64,000 bases of DNA. Source: Tretioscincus oriximinensis (lineage: Eukaryota > Chordata > Lepidosauria > Squamata > Gymnophthalmidae). Every line of letters starts with the position of its first letter. Within the stretch, counting starts at the first letter, position 1. Below are positions 34,618 through 46,579 of the stretch, piece by piece. The translations under genes and the position numbers were made by a program. Where the stretch lies: positions 2,915,501 through 2,979,500 of the forward strand of contig JAJVDF010000017.1 of assembly GCA_022410635.1 (NCBI GenBank), given 5' to 3'. The notes under the pieces were generated by a model, which worked only from the letters and a program-made list of their open reading frames with translations, was not told where the DNA came from and ran no database searches.

Positions 34618-34940
34618 GAGGGTACCAGCGCCGGCCTCTGAGCACTCCACAAAGGGTTTGCTGATGGCGCACTTTAAGGTAATTCATCTCCCTTTCTGCA
34701 TGGGAGTTGTCATGCTAGGGGACTCCGCCCTCCTCTCCACTAACATGGCATTACCAGTGCCACCCACTGTCCCACCAGCCAACTGGGACAGTGGGCAGCA
34801 CCGGCAGTGCCATGTTAGTGGAGCAGAGGGCGNCGTTTCCTAACATGGTGACTCCCATGCAGAAAGGGAGCCGAATTACCTTAAAGTGCGCCGTCAGCGA
34901 ACCCTTTGCGGAGCACTCAGTGGCCGGCGCTGGAGGGTAC
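34618..34940. mobile_element. palindromic hAT-like MITE with 8-bp target duplication
   Basis: Target duplication gagggtac at 34618-34625 and 34933-34940 is exact. The element between them (307 bases) begins CAGCGCCGGCC and ends with its reverse complement. It is an inverted repeat along nearly its whole length: each arm is about 150 bases and the centre is near 34782 ('cagccaactggg'). CAG ends plus an 8-bp duplication fit hAT. G+C-rich unlike its surroundings. Short open frames on the two strands encode nearly the same peptide because the arms are inverted copies; this is not a gene. Confidence 0.88.
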
Positions 34941-35930
34941 ATGTGCCTGGACTCATGATTATTTTTTCCGGAACTTAACACTGCTACAGTTTTTAACATG
35001 TCATGTGCAGGCGGGGTCTTATCTATGGGAAGAAGATCTTAAAGTTGTGATGGGGTTAATTGAATAAGAAATGATGTGATAATCAGAAAAAGAAAACACA
35101 TTAAACACATAAGGATATTTTACATCCCACAGTATAATTTAAAATTTACCTTCTCCCAACTGAAGATGAATTATCTGAATATAGTTCATTAGATAACTTG
35201 TCAGATTTATTACAAAANAAATGATGGACCACCACCCATGTCTTTTGGAGAAACAATTTTAAAAGACTGTTGCTTACATTATATTATTCTAAAAGTTTAT
35301 TAGATTCTGATCTCCGTAAATCAGAGTTTAGATTATCAAAGCCATCCATGCACTTACCAGGCTATATCCACTTTAATTTGATAAGGATTAGTTGTAGCAT
35401 TAAGCAGGTTGGGCTGGATTAATAATAAAACATCATATGCTACAATGCAGGCATGAAGTTGCTAATCCAGTTGCCATTTTCTCACCTGCCCACCAAACCC
35501 AGGCAGATCTGCTTACTTCTAACTCCAAGTACTCATTGGCTACCTCCATGTTGGTCTTGAAGCTGAAGCCACATGCAACATTCCCCAACAAGGTGAAGGA
35601 TTTGCTGTGCTGCCTCACTGAAAGTTGCTCTTGCAGCCATGCCCATGCAAATGCAGTCCATGCATATGTACCACTGCTTACTCCAGATCAGGCAGGTTTA
35701 GCACATACTGTAGATCTGATTCATGTGATTTACCACTAATTGTGACTAATGTTAATTCCATTCAGATATGAACTAGTAAAGAGCAGCACCTCCCATACAA
35801 CACCAAAGAGCCTAGAAGTCAGCTCATGGCAGGTCACTTCACCATCATCTGAATAGCAGCTGGCAATGGTGGCTTCTCTGACCTTGGGGCAGATAGCGCC
35901 CAGATAGTCCCAGGGTGGGGAGGATTCTTT
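34941..35930. other. unique sequence, nothing recognised
   Basis: A 100-codon plus frame (35437-35739) and its minus shadow have no recognisable domain. Nothing else is supported. Confidence 0.3.
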
Positions 35931-36149
35931 TATGTATCATTGGGCTGAGAGCCAGGAAAAAGAGTCTTACTCCTCATTTTTTACTTCAGTGTCAGGTAAA
36001 AGAATTCACCTTAAAAAGATGCTGAGTCAAACTCTAGTGACTTTGCCTTGTTGCTTCTGGCTCTGTTACTCTGTTGTTGTGTCTCAAGACTCAAAATGTT
36101 CTCGAGTGAAGAGTTGATGNGACTTATTATTGAGAAAACATGCTAAATT

Positions 36150-36620
36150 CACGTCCTCCTCCTCTTCCTCCAGAGAGGACTTAAATGAGGAGGACCCAGC
36201 TGGACTTGAGCTTTTGAGCATAGTCAACTTACCATAGTCGCTGAGCTACAGGCAGGACCTTCTTCCGACACGACATCAGAGTCGAGAAAGGAGGATTGAG
36301 GGCCAAAGTTCTGCTACTCACAGAAAGGAGAAGCAAGCACAGAAAATGTCAGTTANGGCANCTGAAAGAGCTTGTGTGATCAGGTACACCCAGTCTTCAG
36401 TTGTTTCAAGAAAGAAGCTTCATAGATGGTTGTAGCTGATAACTGATCCAGACTTGCTTGTGTTTTTCTCTGTCCCTGTAATAGTTGGTGTTTTCTATTA
36501 GCTATTTACATCTGTACAGTACTAGTTCTTGAGTCTGCATACTTTTAGTATTCTGTAGCTAAAGTAAAGCCATTTTAAGGTTACCTTGCATTTCTTCATT
36601 GTTTTTGTTTGTAAGATAGC
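36150..36620 (+). mobile_element. possible solo LTR fragment
   Basis: 'cctcctcctcttcctccaga', 'atgaggaggacccagctgga' and a downstream 'gtctgcatacttttagtatt' section ending with 'aaagtaaagccattttaagg' have the look of a retrotransposon LTR with a promoter-distal poly(A) region. I could not define TG..CA ends or a target duplication, so this is weak. Confidence 0.22.
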
Positions 36621-37454
36621 TTATTAGCTTACTTGTAACAGCTACCATAATGAATGCTGAAATGTGTATCTTGTTTTTTTCTGCACTGGACCCCATTCTG
36701 GGAAAGGGTCGTTTATCTTGTCTAGGGCAAACAACAATTTCTTCTAAGCCTCCACTTTTTCCTAAGGATGATAACTGATATTGCAAGAAATGAAGTGATA
36801 AATTCTCACAGAAGGTGTAAGTTGTTTTTAATATAGTTATCTGATTCTGTAACAGTGAAATATGGCCTCCCTTCTTCCACCCAAATCCAGCCTGATTTCA
36901 TATATAATGTCACATTATTAACATTTCATAATAGTAATCCAGAACTCCAGTGTTCCACTTTTTCCCAATCAATCATAGGTAAACAGATGGAAATGTTAAA
37001 ATTTATGAAAGAAGAAATGNCTAGAATTGCTAAGAATTTATGGGATAAGATTAGATAGTCTTGAAGTATTTACCTGGAATGAGATCAGCCTTGTATATTC
37101 TCACAAAAATAAATTTATTTTTGCCCAAATAAAGCATTAATCAGAAAGGGATAAAATTGATAGAATTTATTACCCATGAATAAAATATGACTTTGTATGT
37201 TCTTTGAAGGGTTTTTCATTTTGCAACTTATTGTTGTCTGTACAAGAATAAGAGAATATGGAGACAAAAAGGCACACATATTCAAAGCTACTAGAATAAA
37301 TGCTATTGCTTCTAGATTGGAGAGACAGGCATTATACATTTAAGACATTTACAGGGAGTAACAGGGAGGTGAAGATTCTGCTTTTGACTCCTACTTGGAA
37401 AATTCCCAGAATAAATTGGTGGTCCTCTGTATGACACACAGTGATGGACTTGAT

Positions 37455-37925
37455 GTTATGTGATGGGATGCCTTACCTTAATCTGGATGTAGACTCAGAT
37501 CATGGCTGAAGCTGAGCCAAAAGCAGAACCTTCAGAAGAGGCCATAGCTTCAGAAGAGGTCAAGCTAGATGTGCAAGCTGGCCAGGTGCCTGATAGTGAA
37601 AAGAGCTGATAATGGAGCACCAGTGTGATAAGGCCCTCCTCCGGCATTCACAGAGGCTGAGAGAAAGCAGCTGGAAGGCACCCCTCCCTTGAGAAAAAAG
37701 AGCAGTCATGGCAGCTTCTTAAAGAGTGAACTTGCACTGCCTACCTGCTGGAGACAAACTTGTTATTCTCTCTGTGTTATCTAGCTGACAGATTCCTGAC
37801 CTTGGCTTATGCTTTCTGATTTTGTTATTGTGTTTCGCACTCAGATATTGTTGTGACTCGGTGTGCATGATTCTTGGCCTATCCTATCTGACCCATCTAA
37901 TNTGTTAGTGAGTCTAACATGAAAT
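37455..37925 (+). mobile_element. possible Ty3/Gypsy-type LTR fragment
   Basis: Starts near 'tgtgatgggatgccttacc' and contains the repeated 'cttcagaagagg', 'cctcctccggcattcacaga', 'gctgacagattcctgacctt' and 'tgtgactcggtgtgcatg'. This layout resembles Gypsy LTRs of lizards (gene-like 5' half, 'cctgaccttggctt' block near the end). No internal coding region flanks it and no target duplication was found. Confidence 0.35.
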
Positions 37926-38289
37926 CTTTAGGACTTGGAAGGGTTCTGTTTGCTCTTCATGGCTTCTGTTGCATTCACTGCATTCTGTGTTTGCCAGCAG
38001 TTGTCTGGGCTGCCTACTAGCATAAGTGCCATGTGGCATGTTCTAAGACTATCACAATTTAAATATTAAGACAGACTTTTAGGAGCCCTTTTAAGGGCCC
38101 TTTTGCACTTAGCTGGTAATCTAGAAAAATCCCCATAATTTGCACAAGACAAATGATGTTCCAGATAAGATCTGTACTAAGAGCCCTATAATCTAGGCCA
38201 GTGGTGGAATATACCAAAATATATCAACTAATTCTACCTCTGTACTAATGCCATCTGTTCTGGGACAGGTGATAGCATAATAATTCTTG

Positions 38290-38410
38290 CTTTCGAATAG
38301 TTGGGTTGTCTAGAGCTGAGGCCAGCAGAGGGCGCTCACCCCTCTCCTCAGCCTTGATGTCAGTTAAGGGGCAATGTGTCTGTAGCCAGTGTCTCTGCAG
38401 AACCATCAGA
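38290..38410 (-). mobile_element. tRNA-derived SINE fragment, minus strand
   Basis: 'gttgtctagagctgaggcca' and 'gcagagggcgctcacccctc' match the head side of the minus-strand SINE at 20100-20160. The 3' half is missing. Confidence 0.6.
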
Positions 38411-38429
38411 GCTCTATTCCTGAAGTACC

Positions 38430-38565
38430 AAGAACAGGTGAGCGTTTTACCGCCTTCTGCTTGAGACTGCCCAGGTGCAATTAGTGGGCTACTGTGTGAA
38501 ACAAAGTGGGACCAGCTGGGCTATGACCCAATTCTGTAGGGTTCCTCTTATGTTCAACCCACTAG
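38430..38565 (+). mobile_element. CR1 LINE 3' end fragment
   Basis: 'ttgagactgcccaggtgcaa', 'tgggctactgtgtgaaacaa' and 'ctatgacccaattctgtagg' before 'gttcctcttatgttc' is the CR1 terminal block. It directly follows the inverted SINE fragment. Confidence 0.72.
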
Positions 38566-39424
38566 ATGTGTATCTACTACCTTATTTCGCCAAATATACA
38601 GTATAACTAGTCATCCACATTTTTTTATGTCATACCTCAAGAAATTTGCCTCAGAGAGATTTGGAGTTGGCTATCAACTTCAATCTTATCAAAAACTTTG
38701 AAACAATTCACAGAAATCATGGCTATTGTTATACGTGATGGCTACAAAAACTGCCCAACAGAGCCATTATTATGCTCTATTATAAATGAGAATGGTTGCT
38801 GGGGATTTATCAATTTAATCATCTGACTGGGCCTTATTCTGGTATGTATCTCAAAATAGGAATCTGTCATCTGCATGTTAATGCAGACAAAAGGACCTTC
38901 CTCTCTTAATTTGCAACATGGATGACAAGTCCAGATTCTGAGTCAATCAAGAAAACGATCTAGTGCAGAAGCAGCATTACACTGGGAAATGATAGTAAAG
39001 ATTGATTTCAGCATTAAATAATGAGTTTAAGTTCTAACTTATTTAAAATTTCCAGAATGAATCATACATTTGAAAATGTTTCCACAAGTTTTTTTTAAAA
39101 AAACCTGAAACAAGTTTAAACCTGTACAAACACTGCTTTGTGCTTAGACCCAAGGGATTTTGTTCAAATATGCAATGTATCTCTTAAAAGTTTTCTTTTA
39201 AAGTTCCATGGAGGACAGTTTAAGTGGAGTTTCAGACATCCATAAATAATAATACGTGTAATATGTGATAAACAGTGTGATTTTGAAACAAACTAGAATG
39301 AAACAATTTTCTGTGTGTTTAAAAAATAAGAAAAAGAGGAAACTACTTAAAAAGAAAGGAAGGCTTCAGGGATATTNTATCTTCCTATTCCCAATTTACC
39401 AGAGCTAAAAATAAATGTGTTGCT

Positions 39425-39640
39425 GTTTTGACATTAGGATTGCCATAAAANCTTATACATATGGTATGGGAATGTCAAAAAGTAGGGGAATTTGGAGAAA
39501 AGATAGAAAGAGAAATAAATAGTATCTTCAATTTGTAAATAAGAATAACAANTAAAACAGCTGAATTACATGGGGATTAAGAAAATATTTTGCCTGAGGA
39601 TGTAAGTGATATTATAGATAAGATTTTTTTTCTTCATTCT
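39425..39640 (+). mobile_element. L1 LINE ORF2 C-terminal fragment
   Basis: The frame around 39450-39540 reads THMVWECQKVGEFGEKIE then REINSIF. This is the same C-terminal cysteine-rich region as the 20.8-kb L1 (HMWFECREVNKFWQEI). Stops and undetermined bases break it. The A+T-rich stretch to about 39900 may be more of the same element, but I cannot read it. Confidence 0.6.
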
Positions 39641-40582
39641 TTATTTATTGATTATTTACATTTTCAGTCTTGTCAAATAAATACCCTACAATTTTCAGAC
39701 TCCAGAAGTTACAAAAAAACCCTTTTCTTTTTTTCCTCTTCCTTTTTGTGCCACTTAACTGTTTTTTCACATTTTTAATACATATATATTACATATTACA
39801 ATACAATACATATTACAGTAATATAACAGATTTATAGATTTATATAGAACATAGTAACATAGATTACATTTTTTTAAAAANATATATATATAATACAATA
39901 ATATGACATATTTTATAGGTTTGCATATAGCATAGTATACTGCAGGAAATAGAACAGTTTCCAGATGTTTTTTCTACCCAACCTTCAGTCAGTCCTCCAG
40001 TTCCTATTTTGGGTCCCATAGTATGAGGGTCTTTTATTGCTTTCTTTGAGGAAACCTTTCCTACCCAAGTTCTATCCATGCCAAATGAGCATAAAAGAGA
40101 ATGCAAAACCAAAGCACTGAAATAAATGGGATTCAAGTGGCTTTTGATACTTTGTTTACATAGCATTGAAAGCCAGCATAGAACTCCTTGTGCAGAATTG
40201 CACTGCTGATGGAAAACTTTCTGAGCTGAAAAAGCTTCGTGCCCTCTAATCGAAAGCAACAATCTACCTTATTCTTTTACTTTATATAACAACTGGCCCT
40301 GCCCTTACCTTGATGCAATTAGCTTCGATTTATGGTACTAAAACACTGCATTAAGGTTTTAAGGCAATGGGGAAAAGACCATATGGCTTGGTGAGTCTCT
40401 TGTAAATTAGATGTTATACTTGTGTTAGGTCTGCATTTAAAAACATAAACCTGATCTATGCATATGAAAAAATTACATGCAATCAAAGTTAAGGATCAGT
40501 CTTAATTATTTATTAGAACTAGGCTCTGTATGTAAAAGTAAAAAGTCTAAGAGGAGTTAAAGTGATGAAACAATACATGGTG

Positions 40583-40807
40583 ACAGTAAGAGGAACTGGA
40601 ATAGAAAAGTAGTAGTCTTTAACATGGCTTTTGGCTGAAAAAACTGCTCTCACTTCTCTACCCTCAGATACTATTGTTTTACTATATTAATTTGGTTTTA
40701 ATATGTTGACTTTTTTATTATTAACTGCCCTGAGACCTTCAGGTGTAGAGCTGTATAGAAATGTAAATAAATAATTAAATAGAATAGAATAGAATAGAAT
40801 AGAATAG
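40583..40807 (+). mobile_element. L2-type LINE 3' end with (AGAAT)n tail
   Basis: 'ctttaacatggcttttggct' matches the position of the L2 'FRRALKT' region. 'taactgccctgagaccttca' and 'gtgtagagctgtatagaaat' form the L2 3' end. The tail passes from AAATAA to five AGAAT units at 40781-40807. Confidence 0.78.
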
Positions 40808-41149
40808 GTGTCAATGGGAAGTAATTCCCTTCACTTTTTGTTTCCTTGTGTGAACCCGTATAAGACATAGCAGAAGGACTTTTTTATTCTATTCATTTTA
40901 TTTTTTTAAAAAGTATTCATCATAGCTGGGTCTTTTGGCAAGTCTAGTGGGTTGAAGGGATAGCCACGGCATATATTAATCTGAAGTGGTTTAGATCACA
41001 GATATATTTCACATTCTTCATCCCTTCCTTGAATACAGAGGGTCACATATTCAACACTTGGCATTTGCCAATAAGAAGGCAATACAATAGCAAAACCATT
41101 CCATGCCAGGGAAACCATAGAGATATATTTCTATAGTCACCAGGCATTG

Positions 41150-41242
41150 CATTTAAAAAATCAAATGTCTGCTTTAATTCTGTTTTTTTTTCTGAGGGAT
41201 TTAGGGTGAGATAGAAAATATTTAAATAAATGAATGAATACA
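41150..41242 (+). mobile_element. L2-type LINE 3' tail fragment
   Basis: 'ctgctttaattctg', 'agggatttagggtgagatag' and 'aaatatttaaataaatgaat' follow the L2 end pattern but are diverged. Confidence 0.45.
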
Positions 41243-41778
41243 GTTCAGAAAAACTTCCATAGATAAGGAAGACAATATATCAAAATGGATATGAATCCAG
41301 AACCACCGGATTCATAAGAAATAAATCCTCAAATTCAGGGTGTTTTTATTTCTCCTTATTTGGCAGGTTCTTGTTTCTTACACATTTCCTAAGTATTTTG
41401 CTTCTTTTTTTAAAAGGTTACATACAGTACTCACTCAATTACTTTTTGAAGATTAATTAGGTCATGCATCTGTCAAGAAGTGGGTCATTTTCTCCTATAC
41501 AAAATCTGTTTTGTGCCTTTCTGCCATTTTATAGTTCAATGGCTCTATTGTTTGTTGACAAAACTCTATTGTTTGTTGGCTCAGTCTTCTAGCTTAGCCA
41601 AAAGGCAACGATGGCCACAAGTGAAATATATAGATTGTCCTGTATTAATGTAGCATATGCTTCAATAACCTTAGGCATCAGCATGCCACAGGACACTTAT
41701 GAATCATGAGCAAATTGGAATTTGCTCCAGACCAACTCTATGACACCTGCTCTCTTTCAGTAATATCTGGATGCACTG

Positions 41779-42008
41779 ACAGAAGCTAGGCTGACTCCTT
41801 TTGTTGGTTGGGGGTGAAAACCTGGTTTTGCGATACCGCCCGGTTTTTTCCTGAGGAAAAAAAAATAAAAAAAGTTTTTTTTTCCAAAAAAAAAACTTTT
41901 TTTGAAAAAAAAAATCTTCATCAAAAACTGTGAAGCACTCCAAAACCGGGTTTCTAACACACACACACNCCCAAAAAACAGGGGTAATTTGGTCAGCCTA
42001 ACAGAAGC
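41779..42008. mobile_element. hairpin hAT-like MITE, copy A, exact 8-bp duplication
   Basis: acagaagc at 41779-41786 and 42001-42008 is an exact 8-bp duplication around an element of 214 bases. The termini are TAGGCTGAC and GGTCAGCCTA. The arms hold 'gggggtgaaaacctggtttt' against its inverted partner 'ccaaaaccgggttt'. The centre is a low-complexity A/T run (41856-41915) of inverted A and T tracts. Short open frames over it are artefacts. Same family as 42537-42702. Confidence 0.85.
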
Positions 42009-42111
42009 AGATACATTCCTAGAGTGCCACTTTTGCTAGCTTTGAATGATTATAAGAGGGGAAGGGCAAACTGCTTTGTGATCAATCCCATCTATTTTTA
42101 AAAAAATACTT

Positions 42112-42190
42112 TTTGTGTTCTTCCAGCCTTCTGTTACCTGCCCTGGAATCTATGTTGAAGGGCAGAATATAAATTCTTAAATAAATAAAC
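42112..42190 (+). mobile_element. L2-type LINE 3' tail fragment
   Basis: 'cctgccctggaatctatgtt' and 'gaagggcagaatataaattc' then 'ttaaataaataaac' follow the L2 end pattern. Confidence 0.5.
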
Positions 42191-42536
42191 TAATCTGTCT
42201 CTATGTTGCCTCAGATATTCTTTTTTTAAACTATGTGTTTAAAATAGAGATTCTCTCCTAGATTCTGCTGCTGCTAAATCATTGCTCCTGGGCTCCCTTT
42301 TGTTGTTCATCAGAAGATTAGAAATTTTTGAGCAGTTATGGACGTTTTAGGACAACATCTAGAATATAAGCATATAATATTAACCCTGTTGGATCAAGGC
42401 ACTGCCCATCTAAAACAGTATCCTCTCTCATAATGGCCTGCAAATTGCTTCTGGGTATAATCAAGCAGACTGCAAAACTTCCACGTATTCTTGACTCCCT
42501 GGATTTAAGAATACATACCTAGGTATCCTTTTTAAT

Positions 42537-42702
42537 TAGGCTGACCAGATGACACCTTTTTTTGGGGGGGGGGGTGAAAATCCAGTTTTGGGGTGCCTCC
42601 TGGTTTTTGCTGAGGAAAAAAAAACATTTTTCTCAGCAAAACCCAGGAGGCACCCCAAAACCAGGTTTCCACCCCCAAAAAAGGGGTCATCTGGTCAGCC
42701 TA
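42537..42702. mobile_element. hairpin hAT-like MITE, copy B
   Basis: A near-perfect 166-base inverted repeat with termini TAGGCTGACCAGATGA and its reverse complement. The arms meet at an A-rich centre around 42614-42629. The arms share 'ttggggtgcctcctggtttt'. Same family as 41787-42000. The flanking 8 bases do not match, so the target duplication is lost or the boundary is off by a few bases. Confidence 0.82.
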
Positions 42703-42819
42703 TAATAGACACTGATCTAGAGATTCTTCTGAACTGTTACGACTGTGGTCCTGTCCCCACTGAGCCTTGTCCTGGGTTTATCTCAAAATTGGAGCCTGTC
42801 ATCTACATGCTAGTGTAGA

Positions 42820-42851
42820 CTATGGCAGGCCCCACTCAGGGCCTGCCATAG
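42820..42851. repeat. perfect 13-bp stem hairpin
   Basis: ctatggcaggccc at 42820-42832 pairs exactly with gggcctgccatag at 42839-42851 across a 6-base loop, cactca. G+C-rich compared with its context. It could be the centre of a decayed fold-back element. There is no run of T after it to suggest a terminator, which would not apply in this genome anyway. Confidence 0.85.
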
Positions 42852-44485
42852 AGAACAGTAGCGTGTGGATGTCCAAACTCTGTACCGAGATGTAACCTAA
42901 AATGTAATCAGTGGGGACTTATTTTTTTTATTATTGGTCACATTATCCGGAGTTGCTTGGAACTCGAGTTCAACTGCATAAAGTACCTCTGTCCATCCAT
43001 TCCTAGTTCTTTATTTTTTAAACAGTGTTTCCTATATTGACAGAGCCTGCCATTAACCCAAAATCCAGGTTATATGTCTGTTTGCTTATTGTCCTACAAT
43101 GGGAAATTGCTTTAATAGTACTTTAAGTCAACTGTGCTATCTTGCTTTTATGGACTGTTCGATCAACATAGGCAACAATTCTAGCTTAACACTGAGACCA
43201 TTTCTTCAAAAGCAGAATAAATCATCAACTTTTACAACTTCTTGATTATCTCCTAATGCTCCCAGAAAACAAAGGTAAAAACAAACAAAGAAGAAATCAA
43301 ATCACCCTCTGATGAAAGCCTGCTGAGCACTCAGAAGAAACTTTTTATTAAACAGTATCTAGTTAGCAACACCCTATTGGGCCATCACTGCGGAGTGGTG
43401 ATTACGGAGTGCTTTTCTGCATAAACGGAATACATCTCACAAAGTGTTGTTGAGAAGGCTTTCATGTATCACATGGTCACCAACTTGTTCTTAGGAAGAG
43501 AATTAGGATCAATTTACTCTGTTACTTTTTCAGGATTTCCTGGAAGGGTAAACAACAAAGAACTTCTGAGTTCCTGTAGAATGGGTAAGAGAAAGCATTC
43601 CTGATCTGCAGGGGGGAGGAGGGGGTGTATACATGAAACATGTNTGTCCCACGATGGTATCATATTGTAAATATATCTGGAGATGATCCTTTGCTGCCCA
43701 GATACCTGGGCAATAATATGCTGACTATCTGGGATGAGAGCAAGTGATTGCCTCAGTCTGGCATTGTTTAGAGGAGGCAACTGGCACATACACATATCCT
43801 CCTAGCATGAAAGTGGCACCCTGAAACAGCAGCCAGACAGTTAAAAGCCTGCTCTCTCACTCTTGCAAGGGAGTGGTCTTTTTCCCACTCTATAGTATCA
43901 GGGTTTCATTTATTATGTGCTATGGCGTGATTGCCCTGAACCATGATGCGATTCCACTTTAGTAGCGCTACCATAGTGCTATTATAGCTCTATAAAAATC
44001 TCCATCTGGATGGGACCAAATTGTTATAAAGTTTTCCACTTTTTTGCACACACAAACAAAAAGTGGAAAGACAGTGTGCTAGGGGAACATATTGTGCATG
44101 TCATCTTACATCAAGAGGACAACAAAATAAATAGTAATCTCACCTGGGTTTTTTTTTCCAAATGATTGACCTTTTTGGCTGACTTTTACAAAATGTATTC
44201 CATGAGGATAGGACCAAAAAACAAGCATCCATAAAAATAAAATCTTAGTTCACGTTGTTCCTTTGCCTGAATACCTGGGAACCTCTTCACAGCAACAAAT
44301 GCTCAACATTCATTGGCCAGCACTAGCTCTCAGTATCCACTTTCATTGGCTCCAGAACCTCGTAATTGCCCATCCCAAACAGGATTTTGCCCAAAGGTAT
44401 TTCTCATTTGTGGAAGGGATGTATAATAAGATGCTTTAGGATGTAAAGAGTATTATTTTAATTTTTTCCTTCTATTCCTTGAGTC
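42852..44485. other. unique sequence, nothing recognised
   Basis: No exon or repeat recognised. A 93-codon minus frame (43514-43795) has no recognisable motif. Confidence 0.35.
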
Positions 44486-44488
44486 TCA

Positions 44489-45403
44489 GACTGCATTCAC
44501 ATGACAAGATAAAAAACGGACTAAAGCTATATTCTGGAATTTAGCAATGGTGTGTCTGTGCACACATATTCTTGAATTCTCATCATACGCAACCAGCTGT
44601 GCCGTGTTGCTTCGGCTGCACCCTCCTTCCAGCCAGCCCTCTGCCTGCTTTCGGGGGCTGCTGCCTGGAGATCAGCACTGTCAAATGGTTCGGAGACGAG
44701 GAGAAGGTAGAGAGGTTGACAGGACGTCTGTCAATGTTCCCTTTGTTTCGCCAAGCCGATCTCCACACAGCACCCCCCAAAAGCAGGCAGAGGGCTGACT
44801 GGAAGGAGTGCACAGCCAAAGCAATGAGGCGGAGCTGGCTGCACGTCACGAGAAGCCTTTTCCTAAGCCCAGGCTGCCCTCCACCTACTTTCAGGAGCTG
44901 CTGCCTGGAGATCAGCTTGGCGAAACGATAAGCAGCACTGACTGCCATCCTGATCTCCAGGCAGCAGTCCCCGAAAGCAGACGGAGGGCTGGCTGGGCTT
45001 AGGAAAAGGCTTCTCGTGTCATGCAGCTGACTCTGCTGCGTTGCTTTGGCTGTGCCCTCCTTCTAACCAGCCCTCCATCTGCTTTTGGGGGCTGCTGCCT
45101 GGATATTAACTTGGTGAAATGAAGGGGAACATTGACAGACATCCTGACAACCTCCCCACCTCCTCCTCCTTGCCTTAGCTGAACCATTTGACAGCGCTGA
45201 TCTCCAGGCAGCAGCTCCCGAAAGCAGGTGGAGGGCAGCCTGAGCACAGGTTCTCTGCAATGATGCCTGATTATCCCAGCAATAGTTTATTCCAGAATAA
45301 ATGGCATTTATTGCAGAAGGACTGCTGAGACACTCTTAACACGTGTGCCCCAACCTTCCTTATGTTGCTACAACTGAGGAATAAAATAGCTGTTTGAACA
45401 CAG
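44489..45403. mobile_element. large fold-back MITE with nested inverted repeats
   Basis: The outer ends GACTGCATTCAC and 'gaacacagcc' with flanking 'tca' on both sides indicate a 3-bp duplication. The outer 100 left and 160 right bases match the simpler MITE at 23054-23460. Inside, 44590-45255 is a large inverted repeat centred near 44925. Each arm itself contains a second inverted pair built on 'gctgctgcctggagatcag' and 'gaaagcagg'-type words, so four copies of one 100-bp motif alternate in orientation. The interior is G+C-rich. Long open frames (up to 121 codons) on both strands derive from this and are not genes. Confidence 0.8.
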
Positions 45404-45405
45404 CC

Positions 45406-46500
45406 TCAAACTTGATGTAGCACTTTGAATTAGTGGCTTAAGCATTCTTGGGTTTAAGTTGGTATGACCAGTGGACCAGTCCTGAATCTGTAGTACTACC
45501 TCACTGGGCTCTGATAATGACTCAATAAATGACCCATTTGAAATGTGTTGCATCTTCAGAGGTGAGGAAATATTAATTCCTGCCCTTTATAATTTCAGGA
45601 AAAGCAACTGTCAACTTGATTCAGGTTAGGAAGCAAGTTCCATGTTCTGTGCCAAAGTGGGCTATATAGCCAAAAAGTTTGCGGTCAGTGAAAGCTGTCA
45701 TTTGGAGGATCTCTGTATACTTAAACCTTTCCAGTATGGTGGCAATCAGTAGCCCCAGCACTATCTCTTTCATTTCCCCAGTTTGTGTGTCAATTCTTTC
45801 TTCTTTGTTGACTTCTTTTCATTGACTTCTTTTCCAAAACATAGCATTTAAATTCCTTAATACACATGACTGCCTCTCCTGCCACAAACAATATAACTCT
45901 CTATATATGTCCAGCCACCACTAGGGATTTAAAGCCATGTACAGATCATCAGTGCTATCTAGAAGGTGAAGACAACTACAATGTACAATAAGAAAAGGTC
46001 ATTCATTCCAATGAGACTGTTTTCCTTAGCATAAGTGCTTAAAAATGTCTGTTGAAACATACTAAAGGCCTACATTCAGCTTCCTATTTCTCAAAATAGC
46101 TAAACCTACAAGCAGGTGATCAACACACTATCATCCTCATCCCCTAGACTTTTAAAAGAGCTCACACAAATCCTTACCTTAGAGGTTGATATCACAGTTT
46201 AATTAGAAACAGTAGGGAGAAATGTTTTTCAGGCCTGACATTCTGTGATATTCCTCCAGTAAATTGTGTGGACATACTATCTACAGGATTTTGGAAAGAA
46301 ATACATTGATGTATGACTGAAATGGACAGAGTCCAATTAATTCAAATTCAGCCTTGGAGATGCATTAAAATATTAATGTCTAGTGTTCTTGCTGAAAGAG
46401 CCAAACACAGTGTAGTGTAATTGCTTGAGAGAAGGTGCCATTGAAACTAAAGCCAATTTTCCTGAATTAGATATTTATCTGAATATCATATATAATAAAA
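45406..46500. other. unique sequence, nothing recognised
   Basis: No gene or clear repeat. Confidence 0.35.
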
Positions 46501-46579
46501 GACGTGTGGGAGAGTTCAACATTCCAAGGTATAATGAGCAATGACAGGGCTTGGAACTTTTGCAGCCTCCACCGACCAG

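Noticed and set aside
36855..37058. Small lysine-rich frame resembling an L1 ORF1 coiled coil
   Set aside because: Too short, with an undetermined base, and no neighbouring L1 sequence.
44547..45260. Several frames of 80-121 codons on both strands
   Set aside because: They lie in a fold-back repeat, encode near-identical peptides from inverted arms, and have no recognisable domain.
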